From JBMNGN01 sp050949865 (GTDB lineage Bacteria > Bacillota > Syntrophomonadia > Syntrophomonadales > Syntrophomonadaceae), in contig JBMNGN010000003.1 of NCBI GenBank assembly GCA_050949865.1, forward strand, positions 62,001 to 126,000: 64,000 nucleotides of DNA. The letters are read 5' to 3'. Of this stretch, positions 44,621 through 54,234 are shown piece by piece. The first letter of the stretch is position 1. Every line of letters starts with the position of its first letter. Made by a program: the position numbers and the translations under genes. The notes beneath the pieces are model-generated. The model saw only the letters and a list, made by a program, of their open reading frames with translations. It ran no database searches and was not told where the DNA came from.

Positions 44621-45898
44621 ATGGGCAAGAGAGTATTAGTCATTGGTCAGGGTGGTCGTGAACATGCACTGGTTTGGAAGATTTCCCAAAGTCTGGTAGT
44701 GGAAAGGATTTATGCCGCTCCAGGGAACCCCGGAATCGGGTCATTGGCCGAGTGCATAGATATAAAAAGTGATGAAATAGACAGATTATCGGCCTTTGCA
44801 AAAGCAAACAGGATCGATCTTACGGTGGTAGGTCCTGAAATGCCCCTAATGGGTGGTATAGTAGACCGGTTTCGCCGGGAGGGCTTAAAAATATTCGGGC
44901 CGACAGCGGTGGCGGCTCGAATTGAAGGAAGCAAAGTATTTGCCAAAAACCTGTGCAAGAAGTATGGGATTCCCACTGCTGAATATGAAGCATTCGACAA
45001 TGCTGCACCTGCATTGGAGTATACCCAGGCTTTGCTTGCTCAGGGGAAACGACCGGTAATTAAAGCCGATGGGCTGGCAGCCGGCAAAGGAGTTATAGTG
45101 GCTGATGGCTGGGATGAAGCCAGGCAGGCAATTGAGCAGATGATGACCAGGCACGAATTTGGCCGCGCCGGCGAAAGGATAGTGGTGGAAGAATGCCTGG
45201 CAGGTGAGGAGGTAAGCCTTTTTGTCCTATCAGACGGCAAGCATTATATTCCACTAATTGCTGCCCAGGATCACAAAAGGGTGTTTGATAATGATCAGGG
45301 TCCTAATACCGGCGGGATGGGAGCATATGCCAAACCCCCCGTTTACACTCCTGAACTGCATAACCAGGTAATTAAGACCGTAATTGAACCGGTTATTTCA
45401 GCCATGGAGCAAGAGGGCTGCCCATTCACCGGGGTATTATATGCAGGATTAATGATTACCTCTCAAGGGCCAAAAGTTCTTGAATTCAATGCCCGGTTTG
45501 GTGACCCTGAAACCCAGGTTATAATGCCTTTGATTAAAAACGATATTGTACCGCTTATGGAAGCGGCCTGTGATGGAAAACTGAGCGATATGAAAGTTGA
45601 GATAGAGGACGGAACTTGTGTTTGTGTAGTAGTGGCTGCAGGTGGTTACCCTGGTTCATATGAAAAGGGAAAAGTCATTGAAGGGTTGGAAAGCCTGGAA
45701 AAGGAGACCCTGGTATTTCATGGGGGAACCGGGTACCAGGATGGTCAACTGGTGACCAACGGAGGAAGGGTAATGGCCTTGGCCCGGTGTGCACCGAGCT
45801 TTAAGCAGGCCATAGATGAAGTATATAATGAGGTTAAAAAAATACAATTTGAGAATATGCATTACCGGAAGGACATAGGTCTGCGAGCCCTTAAATAG
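44621..45898 (+). CDS. purD: phosphoribosylamine-glycine ligase (PurD)
   Basis: A 425-residue ATP-grasp enzyme. VIGQGGREHAL at the N-terminus, VIKADGLAAGKGV near residue 146, GPNTGGMGAY near residue 230 and FNARFGDPETQ near residue 290. The ATG at 44621 has AGGAGG six bases upstream. Last of the six contiguous pur genes; 100 bp separates it from purH. No purC, purB, purL, purS or purQ lies in the window. Confidence 0.96.
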   Translation: MGKRVLVIGQGGREHALVWKISQSLVVERIYAAPGNPGIGSLAECIDIKSDEIDRLSAFAKANRIDLTVVGPEMPLMGGIVDRFRREGLKIFGPTAVAARIEGSKVFAKNLCKKYGIPTAEYEAFDNAAPALEYTQALLAQGKRPVIKADGLAAGKGVIVADGWDEARQAIEQMMTRHEFGRAGERIVVEECLAGEEVSLFVLSDGKHYIPLIAAQDHKRVFDNDQGPNTGGMGAYAKPPVYTPELHNQVIKTVIEPVISAMEQEGCPFTGVLYAGLMITSQGPKVLEFNARFGDPETQVIMPLIKNDIVPLMEAACDGKLSDMKVEIEDGTCVCVVVAAGGYPGSYEKGKVIEGLESLEKETLVFHGGTGYQDGQLVTNGGRVMALARCAPSFKQAIDEVYNEVKKIQFENMHYRKDIGLRALK

Positions 45899-45909
45899 GA
45901 GGGATTTAT

Positions 45910-46431
45910 ATGCGTTGGTTTAATTATCCGGTAGCACGGATTTTAATTGTTGCAGCAGCCGTGGCTATGCTAGCCTATTTACCAACCAGGGAGTTTTTAA
46001 AAATAACTGGTATGTTGGGAATTCCCTTTATATTTGCCCTGGGTTATATCAAAAAACACCGGAAATTTTCTTTGGTCTGGATTTTATCCTGGTTTGTGCT
46101 TTTAGGGACGGTAGGTGTTTACGGTTACTTATTGTTGGATCTGCCTGACAGGATTGCGGTACGGTCAATAATTAGCGAAGGTGGAGCCCTGGTAGCTGAG
46201 GGGAAATATGATGAGGCTATAAAGATGTACCGGCATTTAGAACAACTGGGTGAGGGAAGAAAGATGGAAGAGAAGATCGCCGGAGCCCAACATGAAAAGG
46301 ATGCCCGGGATATGTTGGAAGAGGCATTGGCATTGATAGATGAAAATGAATTGGAAAAGGCCAGGGAGATTATAATGGCTATACCCAAAGATACCCGGGC
46401 AGCATGGGAGGCTGATAAACTGCTAAAATAA
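45910..46431 (+). CDS. small membrane protein with a TPR-like tail, unknown function
   Basis: A 173-residue protein with three hydrophobic segments (residues ~9-25, 33-47, 55-76), then a helical charged region that reads like one or two TPR units (GKYDEAIKMYRHLEQLGEG, then EEALALIDENELEKAREII). AGGAGG precedes the ATG. It lies 11 bp after purD and just before the HD protein, so it is probably cotranscribed with the pur operon. I cannot assign a role. Confidence 0.75.
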   Translation: MRWFNYPVARILIVAAAVAMLAYLPTREFLKITGMLGIPFIFALGYIKKHRKFSLVWILSWFVLLGTVGVYGYLLLDLPDRIAVRSIISEGGALVAEGKYDEAIKMYRHLEQLGEGRKMEEKIAGAQHEKDARDMLEEALALIDENELEKAREIIMAIPKDTRAAWEADKLLK

Positions 46432-46450
46432 CCGCCAGGAGGGGTTTTGT

Positions 46451-47113
46451 TTGATAACGCTGGATGCCATTCAAAAAAATAGCTTGCTAAACCAATATAT
46501 GAGCCTAGGTAATAGTTATATAGGAACCATAGGGGCAATCGAGCACAACCAGCATCATGCCCAATGGATTTCCGAGGTTTGCCGGAATATCCTCAGCCAG
46601 CTAGGGCATTCCGAGCGTGAGGCTGAGCTGGCAGCTATTGCCGGCTACCTTCATGATATAGGTAATCTCGTTAACCGTTACGGGCATGGAATGTCAGGAG
46701 CAATTATGGCATTTAATATCTTGGTTGATATGGGTATGGATCCTGGGGAAATAGCTACTATTATCGGGGCTATTGGCAACCATGAGGAGCACGCCCAGGG
46801 AAAGAGTATAAATAATGTGGCCGCAGCCTTGATCTTGGCCGACAAATCCGACGTCCATCGTTCCAGGGTGCGCAAAAGAGATATTGGCAGCTTTACCCCG
46901 CGGGATCGGGTAAATTATGCAGTTACCGAGTCGATCCTCCTGGTCAACCCGACGGCAAAAACCATAACTCTGCAAATGGTAATTGATACTGAGGTATGTT
47001 CGGTAATGGAATACTTTGAAATCTTTTTAACTAAAATGCTTATGAGCCGGAGGGCGGCTGAATTTTTAAAGTGCCGCTTTCAATTAGTAATTAATGATCA
47101 TCAACTTCTATAA
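46451..47113 (+). CDS. HD-domain phosphohydrolase
   Basis: A 220-residue HD-superfamily protein. Metal ligands are visible in HNQHHAQW near residue 33, YLHDIGN near residue 67, GHGMSGA and IGNHEEHAQG near residue 110. The TTG start has AGGAGGGG upstream. Such proteins hydrolyse nucleotides or phosphoesters. Its place between pur and his genes suggests nucleotide housekeeping, but the substrate is unknown. Confidence 0.82.
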   Translation: MITLDAIQKNSLLNQYMSLGNSYIGTIGAIEHNQHHAQWISEVCRNILSQLGHSEREAELAAIAGYLHDIGNLVNRYGHGMSGAIMAFNILVDMGMDPGEIATIIGAIGNHEEHAQGKSINNVAAALILADKSDVHRSRVRKRDIGSFTPRDRVNYAVTESILLVNPTAKTITLQMVIDTEVCSVMEYFEIFLTKMLMSRRAAEFLKCRFQLVINDHQLL

Positions 47114-47131
47114 CGGCATAAGGAGAATTTT

Positions 47132-48295
47132 ATGAAGAATCGAGAGGTCCCCAAAGGGGTGCGTGATTTATTGCCTGAAGAAGTCAGAATAAAACGCTGG
47201 ATGGAAAAACAGGCCGTAGATTTATTCACCAGTTATGGATATGAAGAAGTTATTACTCCCACTTTTGAGTTTCTGGAGGTCTTTGAGAATGGAGCAGGGA
47301 GAAATATCAGGAAGGACCTGTTTTTGTTCATGGATAGAGAAGGGGGGATTCTGTCCTTACGGCCAGAGATGACGGTCTCTATTGCCCGGCTGGCTGCTAC
47401 TCATCTGCAGGAGGTTGAATACCCCCAAAGGTTGTATTATATAGCCAATGTTTTCAGGCATGTTCAGCCGCAAATAGCCCAATACCGGGAGTTTTGGCAA
47501 ATTGGGATTGAATTGCTTGGTGCATCAGATATCTGGGCAGATGCTGAGGTTATCACCATTGCGGTTAAGGCCTTGCAAAGAATGGGAGTAAATGATTTTA
47601 AGCTCAGCCTTAATCATATAGGTATATTTAACAGTTTAATCAGTGATAAAGGTTTTAGCGGGGAAGACCGGGATAGAATTAGAAATCTGGTGGAAAAAAA
47701 GGATTTAGTTGAACTTTCCCGGGTTCTTGATTCCTTACCAATAGATGATGCTTTAAAAGAGTCTATTGCCAAGTTACCGGTATTACATGGAGGCCTGAAT
47801 ATACTGGAGCAAATACCACGGGTTAAGAGCAGTTCTCAAGGTTCAGCAGCCTTTGATGAAGTGCGCAGATTATACGAAGCATTAACCATAACCGGGGTAA
47901 GTGACAATATAGTTATTGATATGGGAGTATTGCGGGGGCTTGATTATTATACCGGAGTTATTTTTGAAGGTTATTCACCCCAACTAGGATATGGATTATT
48001 AGGCGGCGGCCGATATGATAATCTTATGGGCCAATTCGGATTGAATAGGCCTTCAACCGGGTTTGCCATTGGCATAGATCGCCTGGCCTTAGTACTGGAT
48101 AAGAAGGTAAATGAGCCCCTGAGGTATATTGTTGGCGGAAACGATAGGGCCAAGGTTTATCGGAAAGCCTGTGAGCTTCGCCGCCGGGGATTGGTTGTAG
48201 AAATGGATCTGGTCTCGGCCAGCAAAGAAGTATTAGCCAGAAGGGCTGCGGAACGCAATAATTGCCGCCTGATTTATCTTGATGAAGAAGATTAA
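47132..48295 (+). CDS. hisZ: ATP phosphoribosyltransferase regulatory subunit (HisZ)
   Basis: A 387-residue histidyl-tRNA synthetase paralogue lacking the normal anticodon-binding domain length. Motif 2 (NVFRHVQPQIAQYREFWQIG) and motif 3 (GFAIGIDRLALVL) remain. HisZ is the regulatory partner required by short HisG, and short hisG follows directly, which favours HisZ over a true HisS. AAGGAG precedes the ATG. Confidence 0.92.
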   Translation: MKNREVPKGVRDLLPEEVRIKRWMEKQAVDLFTSYGYEEVITPTFEFLEVFENGAGRNIRKDLFLFMDREGGILSLRPEMTVSIARLAATHLQEVEYPQRLYYIANVFRHVQPQIAQYREFWQIGIELLGASDIWADAEVITIAVKALQRMGVNDFKLSLNHIGIFNSLISDKGFSGEDRDRIRNLVEKKDLVELSRVLDSLPIDDALKESIAKLPVLHGGLNILEQIPRVKSSSQGSAAFDEVRRLYEALTITGVSDNIVIDMGVLRGLDYYTGVIFEGYSPQLGYGLLGGGRYDNLMGQFGLNRPSTGFAIGIDRLALVLDKKVNEPLRYIVGGNDRAKVYRKACELRRRGLVVEMDLVSASKEVLARRAAERNNCRLIYLDEED

Positions 48296-48305
48296 TGGAG
48301 GAAGC

Positions 48306-48962
48306 ATGCAAGAACAATACTTAACTATTGCCTTATCTAAAGGGACTTTACTGGATCCGACCATAGATTTATTTTACCGGATCGGATTGCCAACTGATGG
48401 CGTTACCGGTGACAGCCGGAATATGGTTTTCACCTATCAAACTCCACGGGTTAAATACATTATGTGCCGGCCTACTGATGTTCCCACCTATGTTGAACAA
48501 GGGGCGGCTGATCTGGGAATAGTAGGAAAAGATGTAATAGTGGAGCAGGGAAAAGACGTTTTTGAGCTGGTTGATCTGCATTATGGCTACTGCCGATTTG
48601 TGGTTGCGGTCCCCAAGAGCATGGAAAACATTACCTTAAGAGAAATGAATTACAAGCGGGTGGCTACCAAATTTCCCGTGGTAGCAGAGCAGTTTTTCCG
48701 CCGTCATGGCCTCCAGGTGCAGGTGATTAAGCTTCATGGAAACATTGAGCTAGCGCCTTTAATGGGCCTGGCGGATATCATTGTTGATATCGTATCCACC
48801 GGACGGACTCTAAAAGAAAACCAGCTGGTTGAAGTAATAAAGATTATGGATTCCACTACCAGGTTGATATGCAATCGGGTTAGCTATCGTACCAAATACA
48901 GCAGTATTCAACCCTTGGTAGATACCATTCAACAAGCAGTGAAGGGCGGTGGTTCAAATTAA
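48306..48962 (+). CDS. hisG: ATP phosphoribosyltransferase, short form (HisG)
   Basis: A 218-residue short-form HisG, lacking the C-terminal regulatory domain. It begins LTIALSKGTLLDPTID, with DLGIVGKDV and DIIVDIVSTGRTLKEN (PRPP loop). It condenses ATP and PRPP, the first step of histidine synthesis, and needs HisZ. The ATG at 48306 has GGAGG four bases upstream; an ATG at 48279 lies inside hisZ. Confidence 0.95.
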   Translation: MQEQYLTIALSKGTLLDPTIDLFYRIGLPTDGVTGDSRNMVFTYQTPRVKYIMCRPTDVPTYVEQGAADLGIVGKDVIVEQGKDVFELVDLHYGYCRFVVAVPKSMENITLREMNYKRVATKFPVVAEQFFRRHGLQVQVIKLHGNIELAPLMGLADIIVDIVSTGRTLKENQLVEVIKIMDSTTRLICNRVSYRTKYSSIQPLVDTIQQAVKGGGSN

Positions 48963-50310
48963 GATAAAAACTATAACCGATTTAAACGATTTAAAAGAGC
49001 TTATTACAGACAATTACAATGATTTAAAGCAATATGAACAAACCGTAAGGGAAATTGGAGCCCAGGTAAAATCCAGAGGCGATCAGGCCCTGGCAGATTA
49101 TAATCTTAAATTTGCTGGAGCAGAATTGGCTCCGGGTGATTTGAGAGTAAGCCAGGAGGAGATTGCATATGCCTACCGCCTGGTGGATCAGGAATACCTG
49201 GAATCCCTCCGCAGTGCTATGCACAATATAAGAAGATTTCACGAGAGGCAGTTAAAAAACTCGATTATGGAGCCTGATTCAAGAGGGGTAATACTCGGAC
49301 AGATCTATCGTCCTTTAAATAGAGTAGGGATCTATGTTCCGGGCGGGACTGCGGCTTACCCGTCTTCTGTGCTTATGAATGCTGTGCCGGCCCAGGTGGC
49401 CGGGGTAAAAGAGATAGTTATGGTTAGTCCGCCAGGCAGGGATGGCCGGTTAAACCAGTATACTTTGGTGGCTGCAGCCGAAATGGGAATTAAGGAAATA
49501 TACAAGACCGGAGGGGCTCAGGCGGTATTTGCTCTGGCCTGGGGTACGGATACCATTAAAAAGGTGGATCTAATCAGCGGACCGGGTAATATTTATGTAA
49601 CCCTGGCCAAAAAAATAGTTTATGGTGAGGTGGATATTGATATGCTGGCCGGTCCCAGTGAAATATTAGTAATCGCTGATGCCGGCGCCAATCCTGCCTA
49701 CATAGCCGCTGATATGATGTCTCAGGCCGAACACGATGTTCTGGCTCGCAGCTTTTTGGTTACTGACAGTGCTGACCTGGTTGGACAAGTAGTGAAAGAG
49801 ATTGACTCCCAATTGCCCGGGCTTTCCCGTAAGGATATTATAAAACAGTCATTGGAAAAATACGGGGCTTTTATCATTACCCGGGATATATCTGAGGCTT
49901 GTGAGGTAGCCAACCTGATAGCCCCTGAGCATTTGGAGGTAATGGTTGAGAACCCCTTTGAGGTACTGGCAATGATCAAAAACGCCGGGGCGATATTTCT
50001 TGGAGAATATACTCCTGAACCGGTAGGGGACTATTATGCCGGTCCCAACCATATCCTTCCTACCGGCGGCACGGCCCGTTTTTATTCTCCGGTTGGGGTT
50101 GATACCTTTATGAGGTTTTCCAGTGTTATTTACTATTCCAAAACCGCCATTGAACAGGATGCGGAAAGGATAATAAAACTGGCTGAAGTGGAAGGGTTGA
50201 CGGCCCATGCCAACTCCATAAGGATAAGAAAAAGCAGGCTGCCAAATAATAGGATTAAGGAGGAGCAAAACCACTATGAGCAGGATAGGAGAAGTACAAA
50301 GAAAGACTGA
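48949..50310 (+). CDS. hisD: histidinol dehydrogenase (HisD)
   Basis: A 453-residue zinc enzyme for the last two oxidations to histidine. YVPGGTAAYPSSVLMNAVPA near residue 125, GPGNIYVTLAKK near 205, DMLAGPSEILV, ADMMSQAEHD near residue 265 and NHILPTGG. GTG start with AAGGG just upstream, overlapping hisG by 14 bp. The frame runs about 35 bp into hisB, adding a basic tail of no clear function. Confidence 0.95.
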   Translation: MVQIKIKTITDLNDLKELITDNYNDLKQYEQTVREIGAQVKSRGDQALADYNLKFAGAELAPGDLRVSQEEIAYAYRLVDQEYLESLRSAMHNIRRFHERQLKNSIMEPDSRGVILGQIYRPLNRVGIYVPGGTAAYPSSVLMNAVPAQVAGVKEIVMVSPPGRDGRLNQYTLVAAAEMGIKEIYKTGGAQAVFALAWGTDTIKKVDLISGPGNIYVTLAKKIVYGEVDIDMLAGPSEILVIADAGANPAYIAADMMSQAEHDVLARSFLVTDSADLVGQVVKEIDSQLPGLSRKDIIKQSLEKYGAFIITRDISEACEVANLIAPEHLEVMVENPFEVLAMIKNAGAIFLGEYTPEPVGDYYAGPNHILPTGGTARFYSPVGVDTFMRFSSVIYYSKTAIEQDAERIIKLAEVEGLTAHANSIRIRKSRLPNNRIKEEQNHYEQDRRSTKKD

Positions 50311-50863
50311 GGAAACCGAGGTATACCTTCAGCTGGATTTGGATGGAACCGGGAGCCATCAAATTGATATTGAAATACCGTTTCTCAGCCATATGCTGAC
50401 CCTTTTTTCCGTACATAGTCTTTGCAACCTTAAAGTCACAGCCCGGGGAGATACAGATATCGATGACCACCATACGGTTGAAGATATTGGTATTGTTATG
50501 GGCCAGGCGCTCAAGCAGGCCCTGGGTGATAAAAAGGGCATAAACCGTTACGGAGAAGCGACTATTCCGATGGATGATGCCCTGGTAAGGGTGGTTATTG
50601 ACCTTTCCGGCCGCTCTTACCTGTCATATAATGTTGACCTTTATAGGGAGCAACTAGGGAACTTTGCTACGGAAAACCTGAGAGAATTCTTCCAGGCTAT
50701 GGTTAATCATGGAGGTTTTAATCTGCATATTGATTTACTCCGGGGTTCAAATACCCACCATACGGTTGAAGCGGTGTTTAAGGCATTTGCCCGAGCCCTG
50801 AAAGCGGCCATAGAGATTGAACCAAGAATTGAAGGGATTTGGTCTTCCAAAAGGACCCTGTAG
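50276..50863 (+). CDS. hisB: imidazoleglycerol-phosphate dehydratase (HisB)
   Basis: A 195-residue monofunctional dehydratase. DIDDHHTVEDIGI and NTHHTVEAVFKAFARA are the two manganese-binding His repeats. GGAGGAG lies about ten bases before the ATG, which sits inside the end of hisD. No phosphatase domain is fused, so histidinol-phosphate phosphatase is encoded elsewhere. Confidence 0.96.
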   Translation: MSRIGEVQRKTEETEVYLQLDLDGTGSHQIDIEIPFLSHMLTLFSVHSLCNLKVTARGDTDIDDHHTVEDIGIVMGQALKQALGDKKGINRYGEATIPMDDALVRVVIDLSGRSYLSYNVDLYREQLGNFATENLREFFQAMVNHGGFNLHIDLLRGSNTHHTVEAVFKAFARALKAAIEIEPRIEGIWSSKRTL

Positions 50864-50882
50864 TTACTGGGGGAATAACTGT

Positions 50883-51494
50883 TTGATCGTTATTATTGAT
50901 TATGGAATGGGCAATCTAGCCAGTGTATATAATGCCTTCACTAAGCTTGGTTTTAGGGCAATTACCTCCAATCACCCGGAAGAAATAGCTAATGCCGGCA
51001 AGATTGTACTACCGGGGGTAGGGGCATTTTCTGAGGCGATGAATAATCTGATCAATTTAGAGCTGGATGAGGCCATCAAAATGGCCATAGGCAAAGGAAC
51101 GCCGTTTTTAGGCATTTGCCTGGGATTACAGATGCTTTTCGGCGAAAGTGAAGAAAATGGGCTCTCTAAGGGTTTAGGTATTATTGAGGGGAAAGTGCAC
51201 AAGTTTTCTCTCCCCTTCCAGTATAAAATTCCCCATATGGGATGGAATAATATAACCGTCCTAAAGGATAGCAGAATTTTTAAGGGTATTCCCTCAAATA
51301 GCTATTTTTATTTTGTGCACTCGTACTATGCAGCCCCTTTAAAGGATAATTGCATAGCTGCTGTCAGTAATTATGGGATTGATTTTACCTGTGCAATAGA
51401 AGTGGAAAATGTATTCGCGACCCAGTTTCACCCTGAAAAGTCAGGAGCAATCGGTTTAAAGGTGTTAAAAAATTTTGGAGAGATGAGCAGATGA
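50883..51494 (+). CDS. hisH: imidazole glycerol phosphate synthase, glutaminase subunit (HisH)
   Basis: A 203-residue class I glutaminase. It has VIIDYGMGNLASV at the N-terminus, the nucleophile in LGICLGLQMLF near residue 81, and TQFHPEKSG with the catalytic His-Glu pair. The start is the TTG at 50883 behind GGGGG; a longer frame from 50817 lies inside hisB. It supplies ammonia to HisF and overlaps hisA by 4 bp. Confidence 0.95.
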   Translation: MIVIIDYGMGNLASVYNAFTKLGFRAITSNHPEEIANAGKIVLPGVGAFSEAMNNLINLELDEAIKMAIGKGTPFLGICLGLQMLFGESEENGLSKGLGIIEGKVHKFSLPFQYKIPHMGWNNITVLKDSRIFKGIPSNSYFYFVHSYYAAPLKDNCIAAVSNYGIDFTCAIEVENVFATQFHPEKSGAIGLKVLKNFGEMSR

Positions 51495-52219
51495 TTATTT
51501 ATCCGGCCATAGATTTGAAAGATGGCGAATGTGTAAGACTGGTTCAAGGTTCAGCAGATAATAAGACCGTGTATTCAAACCGCCCCGGCGATGTGGCCTA
51601 TTCCTTTGAGATGCAGGGGGCTTCCTTTCTACACATTGTGGACCTGGATGGCGCTTTTACCGGAGTGCAAAAAAACCTCAATGCCATTAAGGAGATCGCA
51701 GATAAGATCAGTATTCCTTTCCAGGTTGGAGGAGGACTCCGTACAATGGAAGATGTGCATAGGATCATGAGTCTTGGAGCCCAGCGGGTTATTATAGGAA
51801 CCAGAGCCTTAAAAAGCGAAGGGTTTATCAATGAACTCCTGGATACCTTCGGACCCGAAAGGATCATTTTAGGACTGGATGCCAAAAACGGGTATGTGGT
51901 GACCCATGGCTGGGTTTCCACATCAGAGGTTACAGCTGTTGATTTAGGTTTAAGGATGAGAAAAATGGGGATACAAACTGCGGTTTTTACTGATGTGTCC
52001 CGAGATGGTGTACTTAAAGGTCCCAATCTACAGTTGATTGAAGAAATCGCTATCAAGACTGGCTTAGCGGTAATTGCCTCCGGAGGAGTATCTACCCTGG
52101 ATAATATTAAAGATTTGAAGAAACTGAAAGCGGTAGGGGTAACCGGGGCTATCATTGGTAAGGCTTTATATGACAGGAAATTAGATTTACGCGAAGCCAT
52201 AAGAGAGGCAAAATCCTGA
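51491..52219 (+). CDS. hisA: ProFAR isomerase (HisA)
   Basis: A 242-residue beta-alpha barrel. YPAIDLKDGECVRL at the N-terminus holds the catalytic Asp8-type residue, and DVSRDGVLKGPN near residue 170 the second Asp. Standard length. It overlaps hisH by 4 bp (ATGA) and lies 48 bp before hisF. Confidence 0.96.
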   Translation: MIIYPAIDLKDGECVRLVQGSADNKTVYSNRPGDVAYSFEMQGASFLHIVDLDGAFTGVQKNLNAIKEIADKISIPFQVGGGLRTMEDVHRIMSLGAQRVIIGTRALKSEGFINELLDTFGPERIILGLDAKNGYVVTHGWVSTSEVTAVDLGLRMRKMGIQTAVFTDVSRDGVLKGPNLQLIEEIAIKTGLAVIASGGVSTLDNIKDLKKLKAVGVTGAIIGKALYDRKLDLREAIREAKS

Positions 52220-52267
52220 TTATAATTATAGTATTTACTACTGGAAATCTTACCGGGGGGGTTAGGA

Positions 52268-53026
52268 ATGCTGGCTAAAAGGATTATTCCCTGTCTGGAT
52301 GTTCATAACGGCCGGGTGGTAAAGGGAGTCAACTTTGTTAATTTGAGGGATGCGGGAGATCCGGTAGAACTTGCGGTTTACTATGACCGTGAAGGTGCCG
52401 ATGAAGTGGTATTCCTGGATATCAGTGCTTCATATGAGCAAAGAAAAACCATGGTAGAAGTAGTCCGCGATACCGCCAGGGAGGTTTTTATTCCCTTGGC
52501 AGTGGGCGGAGGAATCAGTAATATGGATGACATAAGAAATATTCTCAAAGCAGGTGCGGATAAGGTTTCAATTAATTCCGCCGCGGTTAAGGAGCCTTCT
52601 ATTATCAGTGAAGGAGCTCGGAAATTCGGCAGCCAGTGCATAGTGGTGGCTATAGACGCAAGGCGCTCTCCGAATGGTTCATGGGAAGTATATATTAATG
52701 GCGGCAGGGTTCCAACCGGTTTGGATGCTCTGCAGTGGGCAAAAAAGGCGGAAAACCTGGGTGCGGGGGAAATTCTGCTTACCAGTATGGATAAAGACGG
52801 AACCAAAGACGGATACGATCTGGAATTGACTTCAGCTATAAGTAGCCAAGTCCGTATTCCGGTTATTGCATCGGGAGGAGCCGGAAACCTGGAACACCTG
52901 TATGAGGCTATTGATGAAGGCAGGGCAGATGCAGTATTATGTGCGTCGATTTTTCATTATGGCGAGTATACCATTCGGGAAGCGAAACAGTATTTAGCTA
53001 ATAAAGGAGTACCGATAAGATTATGA
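52268..53026 (+). CDS. hisF: imidazole glycerol phosphate synthase, cyclase subunit (HisF)
   Basis: A 252-residue barrel, paralogue of His[18 protein letters not shown] has the catalytic Asp11-type residue, and [12 protein letters not shown] near residue 177 the second. The ATG follows GGGGGG at a normal distance. It joins with HisH to make IGP and AICAR, the latter feeding back into purH. It overlaps hisIE by 4 bp. Confidence 0.96.
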   Translation: MLAKRIIPCLDVHNGRVVKGVNFVNLRDAGDPVELAVYYDREGADEVVFLDISASYEQRKTMVEVVRDTAREVFIPLAVGGGISNMDDIRNILKAGADKVSINSAAVKEPSIISEGARKFGSQCIVVAIDARRSPNGSWEVYINGGRVPTGLDALQWAKKAENLGAGEILLTSMDKDGTKDGYDLELTSAISSQVRIPVIASGGAGNLEHLYEAIDEGRADAVLCASIFHYGEYTIREAKQYLANKGVPIRL

Positions 53027-53670
53027 CCAATAAAATAAAGTTTGATGGCCAAGGGTTAATCCCGGCGGTGATTCAAGACCATAAAAGCGGAAAAGTATTA
53101 ATGCTGGCCTATATGAATGCAGAATCCCTGGATAAAACCATAGAGACAGGTTATACCTGGTTCTATTCCCGCAGCCGCCAACAATTGTGGAAAAAGGGCG
53201 AGAGCTCCGGTCACGTCCAGAAGGTGATGGAAATAAGATATGATTGTGATGGTGATGCCCTTTTAATAGCGGTGGAACAGATAGGACCTGCTTGCCATAC
53301 GGGGCATCAGTCATGTTTTTTTACCAATATCGATGGACATACGGTAGAGGATAAAGAATATGGCCTGGAAGGGATATACCATTCCCAGGCCGGACCGGCA
53401 ATCTTATACGAGCTGTTTGATCTGATCGCTGAGCGCCAGGCTCAAAGGCCGGAAGGCTCATACACCACCTACCTTTTTGAACAGGGATTAGACAAGATAT
53501 TAAAGAAAGTCGGGGAAGAAGCAGCAGAAGTTATTATTGCGGCCAAGAACCGTGACCAAGCAGAAGTAATATACGAAGTATCCGATCTGGTTTATCATGT
53601 TTTGGTGTTGCTGGTTGAGAGAGGGGTAACCCTTTCTGATATATTTACGGAACTCAAATCACGGAGATAA
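53023..53670 (+). CDS. hisI: phosphoribosyl-AMP cyclohydrolase/ATP pyrophosphatase (HisIE)
   Basis: A 215-residue fusion. The HisI half has [29 protein letters not shown] and the metal-binding DCDGDALL with GPACHTG. The HisE half has [16 protein letters not shown] near residue 165. It catalyses steps two and three of the pathway. Last his gene; its 3' end overlaps that of the convergent cobU by 12 bp. No hisC is in the window. Confidence 0.95.
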   Translation: MTNKIKFDGQGLIPAVIQDHKSGKVLMLAYMNAESLDKTIETGYTWFYSRSRQQLWKKGESSGHVQKVMEIRYDCDGDALLIAVEQIGPACHTGHQSCFFTNIDGHTVEDKEYGLEGIYHSQAGPAILYELFDLIAERQAQRPEGSYTTYLFEQGLDKILKKVGEEAAEVIIAAKNRDQAEVIYEVSDLVYHVLVLLVERGVTLSDIFTELKSRR

Positions 53671-54234
53671 AGGTCCAACCATTTTAGCTGCCAGGGCTTT
53701 CAGGTCGACAGGAATGCCTGCAACGCATAAGTAGGCTTTATCGGCATACTCGGCTACAATTTGATTGGCCCGCCCAATTAAATCCCGGTATTCTCTTGAT
53801 AGGGGATCCCCTGGAACAATTCCCAGCCCGACTTCATTGGATACTATAATGACTGTAGCCAGACTGTCATGGCTTACCCGGGCCAGTTCCGTGACTTCAT
53901 TGAGAATGCGTTTCTCGCGGTCCAACGGTTCCATGGCCAATAGCCGGTTGCTTAAAAAAATGGTTAAACAGTCCAGGAGAAAAACCCTTTCTGGTTCATC
54001 CAGCTCTTGAATAATCTGAGCAGGATGGTGGGCTTCTTCTATGGTTTGCCATTCAGCGGGCCGGCGAGCCTGGTGGCGTGCTACCCTTTCAACCATTTCC
54101 TCATCGCCCGGTATACAGGTGGCAATGTAAGTAACCTTTCCCCCCAAATTGGCAGCCAGTTTTTCCGCCCAGGAACTCTTTCCGCTCCTGGCTCCTCCAG
54201 TTATGAAGATCATTTTGCCTCGGTTTCTTGGCAT
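53659..54234 (-). CDS. cobU: adenosylcobinamide kinase/guanylyltransferase (CobU)
   Basis: A 191-residue bifunctional enzyme of nucleotide-loop assembly in B12 synthesis and salvage. P-loop GGARSGKSS near residue 14, the guanylylated-His region VARHQARRP, and [19 protein letters not shown] near residue 130. AAGGAGG precedes the ATG, which directly abuts the stop of the ABC gene. The last gene of a B12 uptake and salvage operon. Confidence 0.93.
   Translation of the reverse strand: MPRNRGKMIFITGGARSGKSSWAEKLAANLGGKVTYIATCIPGDEEMVERVARHQARRPAEWQTIEEAHHPAQIIQELDEPERVFLLDCLTIFLSNRLLAMEPLDREKRILNEVTELARVSHDSLATVIIVSNEVGLGIVPGDPLSREYRDLIGRANQIVAEYADKAYLCVAGIPVDLKALAAKMVGPLSP

Noticed and set aside
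51598..52200. 200-codon frame opposite hisA
   Set aside because: It is a mirror of hisA codon bias; the plus-strand HisA motifs are unmistakable.
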